Source of the DNA: CAVVEQ01 sp963747315 | GTDB lineage: Bacteria > Chloroflexota > Anaerolineae > Anaerolineales > Anaerolineaceae | Assembly (NCBI GenBank): GCA_963747315.1 | Contig: CAVVEQ010000011.1 | Coordinates: forward strand, 62,001-126,000 | DNA: 64,000 nt | Direction: 5' to 3' | In this document: positions 9,324-18,077 of the stretch, piece after piece | Numbering within the stretch: position 1 is the first letter of the stretch | How the letters are laid out: each line of letters begins with the position of its first letter | The notes under the pieces: model-generated | The model's input: only the letters and a program-made list of their open reading frames with translations | What the model was told of the DNA's origin: nothing | Database searches by the model: none | Program-made: the position numbers and the translations under genes

Positions 9324-9366
9324 TTGACTAATACTACAAATCTAGTATACTGTGTATAATACAGTA
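9324..9366 (+). promoter_or_regulatory. padR promoter and candidate PadR operator
   Basis: A TTGACT -35 box (9324-9329) and a TATACT -10 box (9346-9351) are separated by 16 bases. An inverted repeat TACTGT-N7-ACAGTA (9348-9366) overlaps the -10 box, the usual position for a PadR repressor site, so autoregulation is likely. Confidence 0.6.
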
Positions 9367-9396
9367 AATAAGAAAATGAGAACGAGGAGGTGAAGT

Positions 9397-9729
9397 ATGG
9401 AGGAAGATGAGATCCTGGAAAACCTGGTGCTGGAACTGCGCCGCGGGGTCATCGTCCTGGCGGTGCTCAGCCAGCTGCAGGAGGAGCAATACGGGTATTC
9501 CATCCTCAAACAGCTCTCTGAAAAGGGGCTGGGGGTGGATCAGGGCACGCTCTACCCGCTGTTGCGCCGCATGGAAAGCCAGGGGCTGCTCGAATCCCGC
9601 TGGCGGGTGGAAGCGGATCGGCCCAGGCGCTACTACGTGGCCAGCCTGCTGGGCAGGCAGATCCTGCCCAAAGTGAAATCGGAATGGATCAAAATTTCCG
9701 GGACTTTGGATAAGTTCCTGGAGCAATAA
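9397..9729 (+). CDS. PadR-family transcriptional regulator
   Basis: A 110-residue winged-helix protein. The segment YGYSILKQLSE, then GTLYPLLRRMESQGLL and the wing RRYYVASLLGRQIL, match the short (PadR-s1) type. Translation starts behind GAGGAGG. PadR proteins of this size repress their own operon and usually respond to membrane or drug stress. The HAAS-type membrane protein follows 15 bases downstream, the standard PadR/HAAS pairing in Gram-positive and Chloroflexota genomes. Confidence 0.9.
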   Translation: MEEDEILENLVLELRRGVIVLAVLSQLQEEQYGYSILKQLSEKGLGVDQGTLYPLLRRMESQGLLESRWRVEADRPRRYYVASLLGRQILPKVKSEWIKISGTLDKFLEQ

Positions 9730-9744
9730 AGAACGGAGGAAAGA

Positions 9745-10761
9745 ATGAGTAACAAATTGATCGAAGCTTATGTTGCCAGTGTGGGGGAAAACCTGCCGGA
9801 GAAGTCGCGCGCCGATATCGAGGCCGAGATCTCCTCGCTGCTGCAGGATATGGTGGATGCCCGCGCCGAAGCCGAGGGCCGCGCGCCGGACGAAGAAATG
9901 GTCTGTGCGGTGCTCCGGGAATACGGCGAGCCCGAAAAGGTGGCTGCCTCCTACCGCGAGCCGCGCTACCTGATCGGTCCGCGCCTCTTCCCGGCCTTTC
10001 TGACCGTGCTGAAGATCGTCCTGGCGGTGCTGGGTGCGGTGGCGCTGGCCGGGCTGGTCTACACTCTCACCCGGTTCGGGACCGTGCCGCTGGAAAGCAT
10101 CCTGACCGAGGGGATAGAATCCCTGGCGAAATACCTCTCCTCGGCGGTGACCGTCTTCGGGAACGTCGTGTTGATCTTCGCCATCCTGGAGTTCGTCCTG
10201 CCGCGCGTGGGACGAAAAGCAAAGGCCTGGGATCCGCGCTCGCTGCTGGGCTATACCCCCGCGGATGCCATCGAGCCTGCCGGGCTGGCGGCGGATATCG
10301 CCTTCTGCGCCTTCGCCATCGTGCTCTTCAATTTCTACCCGGATTGGGTGGGCGTCAGCTATATGGAGGGAAGCGGCTGGGTGCCAAGCGGCACGATCCT
10401 CACGGATGCCTTCTTTAGCCTACTGCCCTGGCTGACCATCGCCTGGGTGGGGAAGATCGCGGTGGATGTAGCCCTGCTGGCAAAGGGAAGCTGGACGCGC
10501 GCGCTGCGCTGGGGGTTCGCCGCGGTGCAGGTCTTCATGATCGGTGTGCTGGCAGCCATGCTGCTCGGCGCTCCCATCATCGACCTTTCGAGCATCAGCA
10601 CGACCTGGGGAATGTCGGATCTGCAGGATCTGCCCTTCGGCGGCGGCATCTACTTCACGGTGCGCTTCATCCTGCTTATCATCATCGGTGCAACCGCCTG
10701 GGATACGATCAAGGTGCTGAGGCCGGAGTTCACGAAGAAACCGATGCCTGTGGTCGAGTAA
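9745..10761 (+). CDS. HAAS-domain membrane protein paired with PadR
   Basis: A 338-residue protein. Residues 1-75 form the helical cytoplasmic HAAS-like domain (LIEAYVASVGENLP ... LREYGEPEKVAASYR), followed by about six to seven membrane segments. Such proteins are encoded next to PadR regulators and are thought to act as membrane sensors or partners; no biochemical role is established. It is co-transcribed with padR and ends just before a strong terminator. Confidence 0.8.
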   Translation: MSNKLIEAYVASVGENLPEKSRADIEAEISSLLQDMVDARAEAEGRAPDEEMVCAVLREYGEPEKVAASYREPRYLIGPRLFPAFLTVLKIVLAVLGAVALAGLVYTLTRFGTVPLESILTEGIESLAKYLSSAVTVFGNVVLIFAILEFVLPRVGRKAKAWDPRSLLGYTPADAIEPAGLAADIAFCAFAIVLFNFYPDWVGVSYMEGSGWVPSGTILTDAFFSLLPWLTIAWVGKIAVDVALLAKGSWTRALRWGFAAVQVFMIGVLAAMLLGAPIIDLSSISTTWGMSDLQDLPFGGGIYFTVRFILLIIIGATAWDTIKVLRPEFTKKPMPVVE

Positions 10762-10765
10762 AAAC

Positions 10766-10793
10766 ACAAACGCCCCGAAAGGGGCGTTTTTGT
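10766..10793 (+). terminator. Rho-independent terminator of the padR operon
   Basis: The stem AACGCCCC pairs with GGGGCGTT across a GAAA tetraloop and is followed by a T run. It begins five bases after the stop codon at 10761. Confidence 0.9.
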
Positions 10794-10880
10794 TCTGTCT
10801 TTGCGAGTCTCCGAAGGGGTCGACACTTGCACCTGCAGCAAGTGCAGGCGAGCAATCTCAAACGAGACCACTATTGTTTC

Positions 10881-11843
10881 TTAGTAAAGTCTACATTTAC
10901 TGATTTGAAATTTCAATCGCACGCCATACTCGTACCTGACGGGTATTTTTACTGGCGGGAGCTTGTTACCGCCTCGACGATTACCCGGCTCACCAAAGCG
11001 TTTCGCGAAGCGCGCGTTGATCACCAGCGCCAGCACCACGATGGCGCCGCCAATGGCCAGGTTGAGCAGATTCACGCTTTCCCCAAAGACCACCACCGAG
11101 ACCAGCACCGCCACCGGCACCTTCAGGTCGTTGAAGATCGCCAGCGTGCCGGCATCCACCTGGCAGGCGCCTTTGTTCCAGAGGAAGAAGCTCAACCCGG
11201 AGGCGATGATGCCCAGGTAAGCCAGCGTCCAGTACTGGGTGAACCCGAGCTGCACCGTGGACCAGTTGGTGAGCGCCGCGCAGCAGAGCCCGGTGACCAG
11301 GAAGGCGCCCAGGTAGAGCAGACCGAACACGTCCTGGTCGCGGAATCCGTCCAGCGGGCGCATCACCCGCCGGTAATAGACCTGCCCGAAGGCGAAGGCG
11401 ATGTTGGAGATCTGCACCAGCAGGAATCCCGTCAGCATTCCCGTTGAGGAGAGTCCGTTGTAGCTGATCACCGCCGTGCCGGCCACGGCCATAGCAGCGG
11501 TCAGCAGGAACTGGTAATGGAATTTACGCTGGAATGCGTCGTCGATGAGGATGACGTAGATGGGGGTCAGGATGGTGAAGAGCGCTACCTCGTAAGCCTC
11601 CAGGGTTTGAAAGGCGAAGAAGTAGGCGATGTACATGATCCCGAACTGCACCGCACCGGTGAGCATCAACCTCCAGAAGGCGGGGCGGGGCAGGCTTCTG
11701 ATCCGCAGGAAGGGCAGGAACACCAGCAGCGAGAGCGCCATGCGGATGAAGGCTACGAAATAGGGATCGATCCCGGTCAGGTTGCCTTTGATCAGCCCGA
11801 ACGAGAAGCCCCAGATGAGGGTGACAATAATGAGAAGGACCAT
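10881..11843 (-). CDS. EamA/DMT-family membrane transporter
   Basis: About 320 residues with ten predicted membrane helices in two EamA halves. The first helix carries the typical TLIWGFSFGLIKG motif, and the second half contains SGLSFFLWNKG. EamA proteins export amino acids, metabolites or drugs; the substrate here is unknown. I chose the ATG at 11843, which places the first helix at the N-terminus; a GTG at 11885 would add a 14-residue polar head. The last 30 residues are basic and unlike the family, so the C-terminus may have been extended by repeat sequence. Confidence 0.85.
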   Translation of the reverse strand: MVLLIIVTLIWGFSFGLIKGNLTGIDPYFVAFIRMALSLLVFLPFLRIRSLPRPAFWRLMLTGAVQFGIMYIAYFFAFQTLEAYEVALFTILTPIYVILIDDAFQRKFHYQFLLTAAMAVAGTAVISYNGLSSTGMLTGFLLVQISNIAFAFGQVYYRRVMRPLDGFRDQDVFGLLYLGAFLVTGLCCAALTNWSTVQLGFTQYWTLAYLGIIASGLSFFLWNKGACQVDAGTLAIFNDLKVPVAVLVSVVVFGESVNLLNLAIGGAIVVLALVINARFAKRFGEPGNRRGGNKLPPVKIPVRYEYGVRLKFQISKCRLY

Positions 11844-11906
11844 GGAAGACCTGTTGAAAGTGGGATGGGAACAGGATGATGCCACGCCGCGGAGGGCGGC
11901 GTTTGC

Positions 11907-12503
11907 TTAAGCTCCAGCCAGCTTTGCGCCTAAAGCGCGCGCCTGCGCCAGGAGCTCGGTTTGGCTTTCCATCTCACCCTGCGCGGAGGCGGTGCCGTAA
12001 AGGATGCCTGCCACAGGAGAGCCGGTGTAGCGGCACATATCCTGGAAGCTGCGGATGGCGTTGACCGCACCGGAGGTGTAGGGGTCGTCATCACCATAGG
12101 TCAGCACGAGCACCATGTCCTTGCCCTTCAGGCCGTGGCCGCCGGGGGATTCCAAAGCGTAAAAGCGGTCGATTGCCAGCTTGAGCTGCGCGCTGAAGGT
12201 GAACCAGTACACCGGGGTGGCCAGGACGATCGCGGAGGCTAGCTTAAGGAACGGGTAGATTAGCTGCATGTCGTCGTCGATCACGCAGCCGCTGCCCTGT
12301 GGGTGCTGGCAGGAATCGCAGCCATCGCAGGCGCGCAGGTCCATGCCGTGCAGCCCGAATTCTTTCACCGAACCACCAGCCTGGCGCGCGCCAGCGGCGA
12401 GCTCTTCCGCCAGGCGGCTGCTGTTGCTGCCCGCCCGCGGGCTGGCCTTTAAGATGACGATCATGTTCGTGCTTGTGCCGTCTTGAATTTCGGTTTTTTC
12501 CAT
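11907..12503 (-). CDS. NADPH-dependent FMN reductase / flavodoxin-fold protein
   Basis: A flavodoxin-like protein of about 198 residues. The KASPRAGSNSSRL loop is the FMN phosphate-binding segment, followed by a CDGCDSC cluster and a TPVYWFTFSAQLKLAIDRFY flavin-binding region. The clustered cysteines (also CQHPQGSGC) resemble the iron-sulfur flavoprotein branch of the family. Such enzymes reduce quinones, metals or flavins with NAD(P)H. The start at 12503 is a choice; an internal ATG at 12464 is also plausible. It is divergent from the membrane protein at 12566. Confidence 0.85.
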   Translation of the reverse strand: MEKTEIQDGTSTNMIVILKASPRAGSNSSRLAEELAAGARQAGGSVKEFGLHGMDLRACDGCDSCQHPQGSGCVIDDDMQLIYPFLKLASAIVLATPVYWFTFSAQLKLAIDRFYALESPGGHGLKGKDMVLVLTYGDDDPYTSGAVNAIRSFQDMCRYTGSPVAGILYGTASAQGEMESQTELLAQARALGAKLAGA

Positions 12504-12565
12504 ATTAAGATGATAACATATTCCCCGCGGCCGCCTGACGCTGCCGTCAACTTCAGGAGTCATCG

Positions 12566-13318
12566 ATGAAACGCTGGAGCCTTATACTTTTTGCGGCCGG
12601 GATCCTCTCCGGGCTGATCCTCATTTTGCTTACCACCTGGGCGGACCAGGAGGCATCGCTTTTCGAGCTCACCAGCGCCTATGACAAGAATCTTTCCAGC
12701 CTGCGCTGCCCGCTGATGATTGCCAGGGACGAGGAATCGTCCATTTCCGTCACAGTCAAAAATCCCTCCACCTACACAGTTAATCCGCTCACCACGGCAC
12801 ATATCACTTCCGGTTACATTCTCCTGATCAACGAGTTCATAGAGAATCCATCCCTTCCTCCCGAGGGAGAAGTCTTCTTCTCCTGGCCGATAGAATCTGC
12901 GGATGCGGCCTACAACACGCTCGTCCTCGCTCGCGTTTTCGTGGAGCGGTCGTACCCGCTGCCCTCGCGGACGAATTCCTGCGGGGTGCTGGTGCTGCCC
13001 TTCGGGGGGATTCCGGGCAAGGCAGTTTCCGCGTTCCTGATGCTGCTCAGCCTAGCCGGCATGATTCTGGGTTTGGTTTTCTGGCGGGGGAGGCGCGTGC
13101 TCTCTGCGCGGGAATCCGGATTTTTCTCCGGGTTGCTGGCCCTGGCGATATTAACCCTCGCTGGCTTCGGCTCTATTCTACTCCCTGGAGAAGTTTCAAT
13201 AGAGAGTTCTACTCAAAGGAGCGCACCATGCCCACATCGCCTACCCACCGAAGCTTACTCTTCTTGCTCACCGCGCTGTGTGCGCTCATCTTGTTATTAT
13301 CGGCGCTGCTCTCGGTAG
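12566..13318 (+). CDS. Membrane protein of unknown function
   Basis: Translation starts behind AGGAGT. There is one N-terminal membrane helix (residues 5-26), an extracytoplasmic domain of about 120 residues, then two more helices (about 152-172 and 186-206). After residue about 215 the sequence becomes Ser/Cys/Arg-rich and overlaps the signal peptide of the next gene by 91 bases. A one-base shift near 13180 would end the protein at about 13202, just before the next ribosome site, so the printed C-terminus is probably a frameshift product. I do not recognise the family. Confidence 0.6.
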   Translation: MKRWSLILFAAGILSGLILILLTTWADQEASLFELTSAYDKNLSSLRCPLMIARDEESSISVTVKNPSTYTVNPLTTAHITSGYILLINEFIENPSLPPEGEVFFSWPIESADAAYNTLVLARVFVERSYPLPSRTNSCGVLVLPFGGIPGKAVSAFLMLLSLAGMILGLVFWRGRRVLSARESGFFSGLLALAILTLAGFGSILLPGEVSIESSTQRSAPCPHRLPTEAYSSCSPRCVRSSCYYRRCSR

Positions 13319-16017
13319 GCGCGCCTTGCCCTGGCGGGGACCGAGAACGACCCTCAACCTGCCACGCTCCGGGCAAATCACCTGCTACACCGTCACCGGG
13401 GAAGCCGCCCCATGCCCTGCAACCGGTCAAGACGGCGACTACCGGGCTGGTTTAGCATGGCCCGAGCCACGTTCCTCGATAACGAAGACCAAACCTTTAC
13501 CGACCTGCTGACCGGCTTGACCTGGACCGCGAACGCCGAAACTCCCGGGAACAATCTCTACTCCTGCTCGGCGCTCAACATCACGGTCAACTGGCAGACC
13601 GCCCTGGACCACGTGGATTGCCTGAACAGCCGCAACTTCCTCGGTTATAACGACTGGCGCTTGCCCAATATCAACGAGATCGAATCTCTGATCCATTCCA
13701 AATACGCCGACAGCACCGGTTGGCTGCTGAACCAGGGCTTTATTAACGTGTGGGGGTCGTACTGGTCTTCCACCACGGATCTCAACCCTGACTTTCCCAA
13801 CGGCGAGATGGCTTACTCCATCAACCTGCTCACCGGCGAGACGGGCATTGAGCTCAAAACCGCTACCAGCTACCTGCCCGCCGTCTGGCCTGTGCGCGGA
13901 ACGACCTCCGGTGTTGCGCCGCTGTGGAAGACCGGTCAGGCCAGCTCCTACGCTGACTACGATGACGGGTGGTATCAAGCGGGCATCGCCTGGCCTAGCC
14001 GCGCTTCGAAGTGCAGGACGAGTGCGTTACCGACCGGCTGACCGGTCTGGTCTGGTCACAGAACGCTGACCGGTTGAACGACCTGGTGGGCTGGCAGTCC
14101 GCCCTGGATCACGCCGGCGGGCTCAGCCTGTGCGGCTACGACGACTGGCGCCTGCCCAACCGCAAGGAATTGTGGTCGCTGGTGAACCACCAGGTTGCCG
14201 ACCCGGCGGCGTGGCTGGAGAGCCAGGGCTTCAGCAACGTGCATTACCAGCCTGAGGATCCACTGGGTTCTTCCCGTACTGGACCTCCACCAGCTATGTC
14301 TATAATCCGGCGGCGGCTTTCGGCGTGCGCCTGGATGGCGGGTACATCTTTTCCTTCATGAAAAACCCGGGGTACGGCGGCTACGGCTACGTTTTGCCGG
14401 TGCGCAGCGGTTCGGTAGGACCGGTGATCCTGCCCACCGATACGCCCGTGCCCACTCCCACTCTGCAACCCACGCCCACGCCGGCGCCCAAGCCTTCCAT
14501 CTCTGGGGTGCCGCCCGCGCAGGCAAGCCAAGGCATCGCCGTGCACCTGCAGAGCCACGGGCAGCTTCCGCGCGGCGCAGTCGTCCGCCTGGGCGCCACC
14601 ACGCCGCTCAGCACCACCTTCACCGACTCTAACCTGCTCCTGGCGCACCTGCCGGCGCGGCTGTCGGTATTACGTGATCTCCGTGCTCAATCCGGACGGC
14701 TATTTCGCGGCACTCGCCGGACGGCTATCGGGTGCTTGGTCCGGTGACCGAGACCTGTACGGTTTCCATTACGAGCTGACCTCGGCACGCTTCTCGAGGC
14801 GGCAGGCGCGGGTACGCAGCTACTCTTCGTCGTCCACCGGCTGGGCGGCAGCGCAGCCCGGAACGTCGACGTCGACTTCTATCTGGGCGTCCCGACCGGG
14901 CGGCCCGTATATCGGGCGGGGCACCGTCGCCAGCCTGGCGCCTAACGGGTTCGTTATCACTCATGTTTCCTGGGTACCAGGCCAGCCCGGCAGCATCCAG
15001 ATCTGCGCCGAAATCGACCCGGAAAGCCAGGTGATTGAAACCAACGAGAACAACAACCTGTATGCAACTGGGTGGAGGTGATCGCCACGCCGCAAGCGGA
15101 TACCACGCCGCCCAGCGTGGAGGCAGTCTACGCCGGTTTGAGCTATTACAGCCCTTACATCAATTTGGGCGTGAGCGCCAGCGACCCCGCGCCCAGCGGC
15201 GGGATGGGCTGGAGCTACTTCCTGTTTTGGGAGTTCGTCCCCGGCATCAACGACTGGCTGGTGATGGAAGAGAGCGGCTGGCACCCGTACAGCTACTATA
15301 ATACACTGAGCATCTTCGACTGGCCCGGACCGCGCTTTGTGGAAGTATACGCGGCAGACCTGGCGCAAAACGTCAGCGATCCCTCCGGTTGGGGCGTGTT
15401 CAACTACATCCCCCGCGGATGATTTTCTCTTTCCGGGCAATCACGCTGGTATCTCTACCCCTTGCTCGCCGGCGATACGCTGCAGGCCAGCCTGACCGTG
15501 CATTGGCCTGACCCTGACCTGTACCTGTGGAGCGAGGGCGGGGCGGGGCTGACGGTCTCGGCGCTCGACGGCACGGCTTCCGAGAGCCTGTCCTACACCG
15601 CCACCCAGGACGAATGGGTATGGCTGGGAGGTGTACGCCTACGCCGATTATCCGGATTTTTTGACCTCAGTGGGGGTGAGCCAGGCAGTGGCGGCACAGC
15701 ACAACACCCCGGCACACCAATCAGATGCGCTGGCGCACCCGCCGCGCGAGCAACCGCCCATTGACCTGGCGAACGTCCCACTGGAGCCCAGCCGCTCGTT
15801 CAACCTTCCGCCCATTGAAGCGAAGATTTACCTGCCGCTGGCAATAAAGAAAATGACACCTGTTCCCGCTGGTTCTCAAGCGGAATCGGGCAATGCGATT
15901 AATTGTCCCTCTGGGGAATTCCATGATGGGGTGGCTACGTGGTGTTTTTCGGGCTTCGCCCGAAAAACACCCTCACCACACGCGCGCCCGCCACGGCACT
16001 TCCAACGATCCGAGTGA
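13228..16017 (+). pseudogene. Secreted DUF1566 (Lcl) and CARDB-domain protein, multiply frameshifted
   Basis: A signal peptide follows an AAAGGAG site. The protein then continues in changing frames: a GQITCYTVTGEAAPC segment, two DUF1566/Lcl units with LTGLTWTANAE ... YNDWRLPNINEIESL and LTGLVWSQNAD ... YDDWRLPNRKELWSL, a TPTP-rich linker, a CARDB adhesion-type domain, a PPSVEAV domain, and a C-terminal IYLPLAIKK tail. At least eight frame changes are needed (near 13340, 13475, 14003, 14270, 14665, 14730-14930, 15065, 15425 and 15630). All domains stay recognisable, so this is either a recent pseudogene or an error-rich assembly of an intact cell-surface protein. Confidence 0.7.
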
Positions 16018-16047
16018 TCGTCTGCCAGCAATCAAGCTCCCGGCGCG

Positions 16048-16431
16048 CTACAGCAGGGCGCTCAGGATTACACAAAAAACAAGCACCGCGATGCCCAGGT
16101 TGGTGAGAAACCCGGAGAGCAGGGGCGCAACCAGGTTGGAGATCGCCCCGCCGCCCAGAATTTGGAGAGGCAGGGTGGCGTTCTCAGCGACCCGCCCGGC
16201 GCTGCTCATCAGGCTGATTCCGCCGATCAGCCCCAGGAGGGTAATGAGCCCCGCCAGGACATACAGGACGGTTTTGAGGATCGTCAGGCTGCGGGAGGGT
16301 GCGGGGGTGGGGGAGAGGGAGCTCGAGGCATAGTCTTGGAACACCAGGTCGGAGCAAGGGAACCCTTCCCCAGCTGGGCGCGTCTCTTTTGCTCCGCCCC
16401 TACAAAAAACTGCCTGGCAGGCCGGGATCAA
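16048..16431 (-). CDS. Possible small membrane protein
   Basis: The open frame encodes two plausible hydrophobic segments (TVLYVLAGLITLLGLIGGISL and a C-terminal TNLGIAVLVFCVILSALL). The N-terminal 30 residues look non-natural and the frame begins only four bases from a hairpin, so the true start is unclear and no ribosome site stands out. It could be the C-terminal part of a larger decayed gene. No function is assigned. Confidence 0.4.
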   Translation of the reverse strand: MIPACQAVFCRGGAKETRPAGEGFPCSDLVFQDYASSSLSPTPAPSRSLTILKTVLYVLAGLITLLGLIGGISLMSSAGRVAENATLPLQILGGGAISNLVAPLLSGFLTNLGIAVLVFCVILSALL

Positions 16432-16434
16432 TAT

Positions 16435-16470
16435 AAAGGGTCTACCCTAAACCGATGGGTAGACCCTTTT
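16435..16470. terminator. Bidirectional terminator hairpin
   Basis: A perfect 13-bp stem, AAAGGGTCTACCC pairing with GGGTAGACCCTTT, with a nine-base loop and T residues after the right arm. Confidence 0.75.
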
Positions 16471-16659
16471 ACTGTTGGCACGTATCTCCTCTGCAGGGCA
16501 GGGGGTTAGCTGCGAAGCGTTGCTGAAATTGCTCCGGATTGCAAACCAGCCCAATTTTGACTCGTCTGGCTAATCTTGATATAATTACTCTACATTGCCA
16601 GGATAGGGTAGAGCACTGTACTGCGGGTTTCACCCGCCGAACACCCCCAACTCCCTCCG

Positions 16660-16672
16660 AACTGCGTAAGTT
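16660..16672. repeat. AACTGCGTAAGTT repeat end
   Basis: A single arm of the ACTTACGCAGTT family, with full palindromic relatives at 17992-18033 and 49725-49767. It lies directly upstream of the protease start. Confidence 0.5.
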
Positions 16673-16691
16673 ATAGGATTAGGAGCCTCAA

Positions 16692-17496
16692 ATGAAAAGA
16701 AAACTGTTTGTATTTTCAATCGTGCTGATCGCCGCAATGCTGGTAGTCACACCCGTGCTGGCGATCACTTTTGGCGAGCTGGATGGCGAGCAGCACCCCA
16801 ACGTGGGCGCCTTGCTGGTTGCCTGGCCCTACCCGGCTGGAGCCGTGGATATCGTCTGCACGGGCACCTTGATCGCCCCAGATGTCTTCCTGACCACGGC
16901 ACACTGCATCAACTGGATGCCGGGAGCCGGCATCCCCCAGGATGGGGTCTATGTGACTTTCGACTCGGTCTACGAGATCGGCGTCTCCACCATCTACCCT
17001 GGCACATACTACACTCAACCCAAACTACGGGCATGATAACGGCGACCTGCACGACGTGGCAGTGATCGTTCTGGATGAGCCCATCGCCGGCATTGAGCCC
17101 GCCAGCCTGCCCCCGGCCGGTTTGCTGGACGAGATGAAGGATGCCCAAGAATTAAAAGACCGTCCGTTCGTGGCAGTGGGCTACGGCACGGTGCGGGATG
17201 ACAAAACCGGCGGCCCGCACGCCCTGTACTGGGAAGGGGCGCGGCGTTTCGTCTCCGGCTCCTACGCCGCCCTGACCCAAAGCTGGCTGAAGATCTCGAT
17301 GAATCCTTCCACGGGCGACGGCGGCACCTGCTACGGCGATTCGGGCGGGCCCCACTTCCTGGACTATAACGGGACCGACCTGCTTGTCTCCCTGACCGTC
17401 ACCGGGGATATCCCCTGCCGGGCGACGGATGTGACCTACCGCATGGACACAGAATCGGCGCGTTCGTACCTGGCGCAGTTCGTGGAATTGCCATAA
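16692..17496 (+). CDS. Secreted trypsin-like serine protease (one frameshift)
   Basis: An N-terminal signal peptide (MKRKLFVFSIVLIAAMLVVTPVLA) is followed by a compact S1 protease domain. The catalytic triad is complete: His in TTAHC, Asp in LHDVAV, and Ser in GDSGGP. The reading frame changes near 17025, where one extra base in CAACCCAAAC separates the His half (16692-17036) from the Asp/Ser half (about 17025-17496). Correcting it gives about 268 residues, a normal length. The intact triad suggests a sequencing indel rather than a dead gene. The protein should act outside the cell; its target is unknown. Confidence 0.8.
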
Positions 17497-17516
17497 AGCC
17501 CCACCGCCAGGTGCAA

Positions 17517-17553
17517 CCAGGTGCAAGGCACTTTGAAAGTGCCTTGCACCTGG
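17517..17553. repeat. GTGCAAGGCAC palindrome, copy 1
   Basis: A perfect inverted repeat with 18-base arms (left arm CCAGGTGCAAGGCACTTT) and a single-base centre. A diverged copy is at 36693-36727. Confidence 0.75.
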
Positions 17554-17640
17554 CAGCCCTTCTTTACGCTGACCCATGCTTTGCTTGGCTCTCTTTTTTA
17601 CTTAGCGGTTAAAAAAGAGAACTTATCTGCGCTCTTCGTG

Positions 17641-17735
17641 TCTGTTCTGAAAATAGTAACTTCGTGTTCCTTGGCGCCTTGGAGCCTTCGTGGTGTTATT
17701 TTCATCCTTCGGGGTGAATGCTAATCATGACAACT
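17641..17735. repeat. Dispersed repeat, tail copy without gene
   Basis: About 85 percent identical by eye to 26148-26242, downstream of the DUF234-type ATPase. Here it is followed directly by a copy of that gene's leader. Confidence 0.7.
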
Positions 17736-17743
17736 GGGAGGGG

Positions 17744-17801
17744 TACAATTCTAGAAATCTACATACAAACCTTCTAAGAATTATCTTATGAAGATTTCCT
17801 T
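17744..17801 (+). repeat. Orphan copy of the ATPase promoter/leader
   Basis: From 17756 the sequence is nearly identical over about 45 bases to 24559-24604. A TACAAT hexamer sits six bases before the shared block, as TATAAT does at 24547. No ATPase gene follows; only an eight-codon frame remains. Confidence 0.65.
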
Positions 17802-17991
17802 CCCCGAATAATCTGCCGCGAATTGTACGAATACTGCTAATATTCCTTTGGGGCGGGCATCCATTCACGCATTCGTGCACCCTTCGTAGACGGTTCTCCT
17901 GTAGTCTGGATCGGCGATCCGGCCTGCAATGCCGCTCAATTCCTGTGAACTGCGAAAACCATCTGCCCGATTTTTCCGTATACTAAATAAC

Positions 17992-18033
17992 AGTTACGCA
18001 GTTCAGGGGAAAACTGCCCCCAACTGCGTAACT
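17992..18033. repeat. ACGCAGTT palindrome, full copy
   Basis: Arms AGTTACGCAGTT and AACTGCGTAACT pair perfectly over 12 bp, with an inner GGGG/CCCC stem. Related arms occur at 16660 and 49725-49767. Confidence 0.7.
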
Positions 18034-18077
18034 CCGGTTAAGATAAATACATCAGGATACAATTAGGTATAAAACGG

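Larger units (their letters stand above)
8813..9396. other. Intergenic region with palindromes and promoter
   Basis: 584 bases without a convincing gene. It holds a terminator-like hairpin at 8880-8907, two GC-rich palindromes of one repeat family (9123-9142 and 9232-9264), and the padR promoter/operator at 9324-9366. Confidence 0.6.
17497..18077. other. Repeat-rich intergenic region
   Basis: 581 bases without a gene. In order it holds an 18-bp-arm palindrome (17517-17553), a copy of the tail sequence found after the ATPase gene at 26.1 kb (17641-17735), a copy of that gene's leader (17756-17801), and a long palindrome at 17992-18033 just before the glycosyltransferase gene. Confidence 0.7.

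Noticed and set aside
9757..9973. tRNA or other structural RNA genes anywhere in the window
   Set aside because: I looked for T-loop and acceptor patterns and found no convincing cloverleaf; by-eye scanning cannot exclude one.
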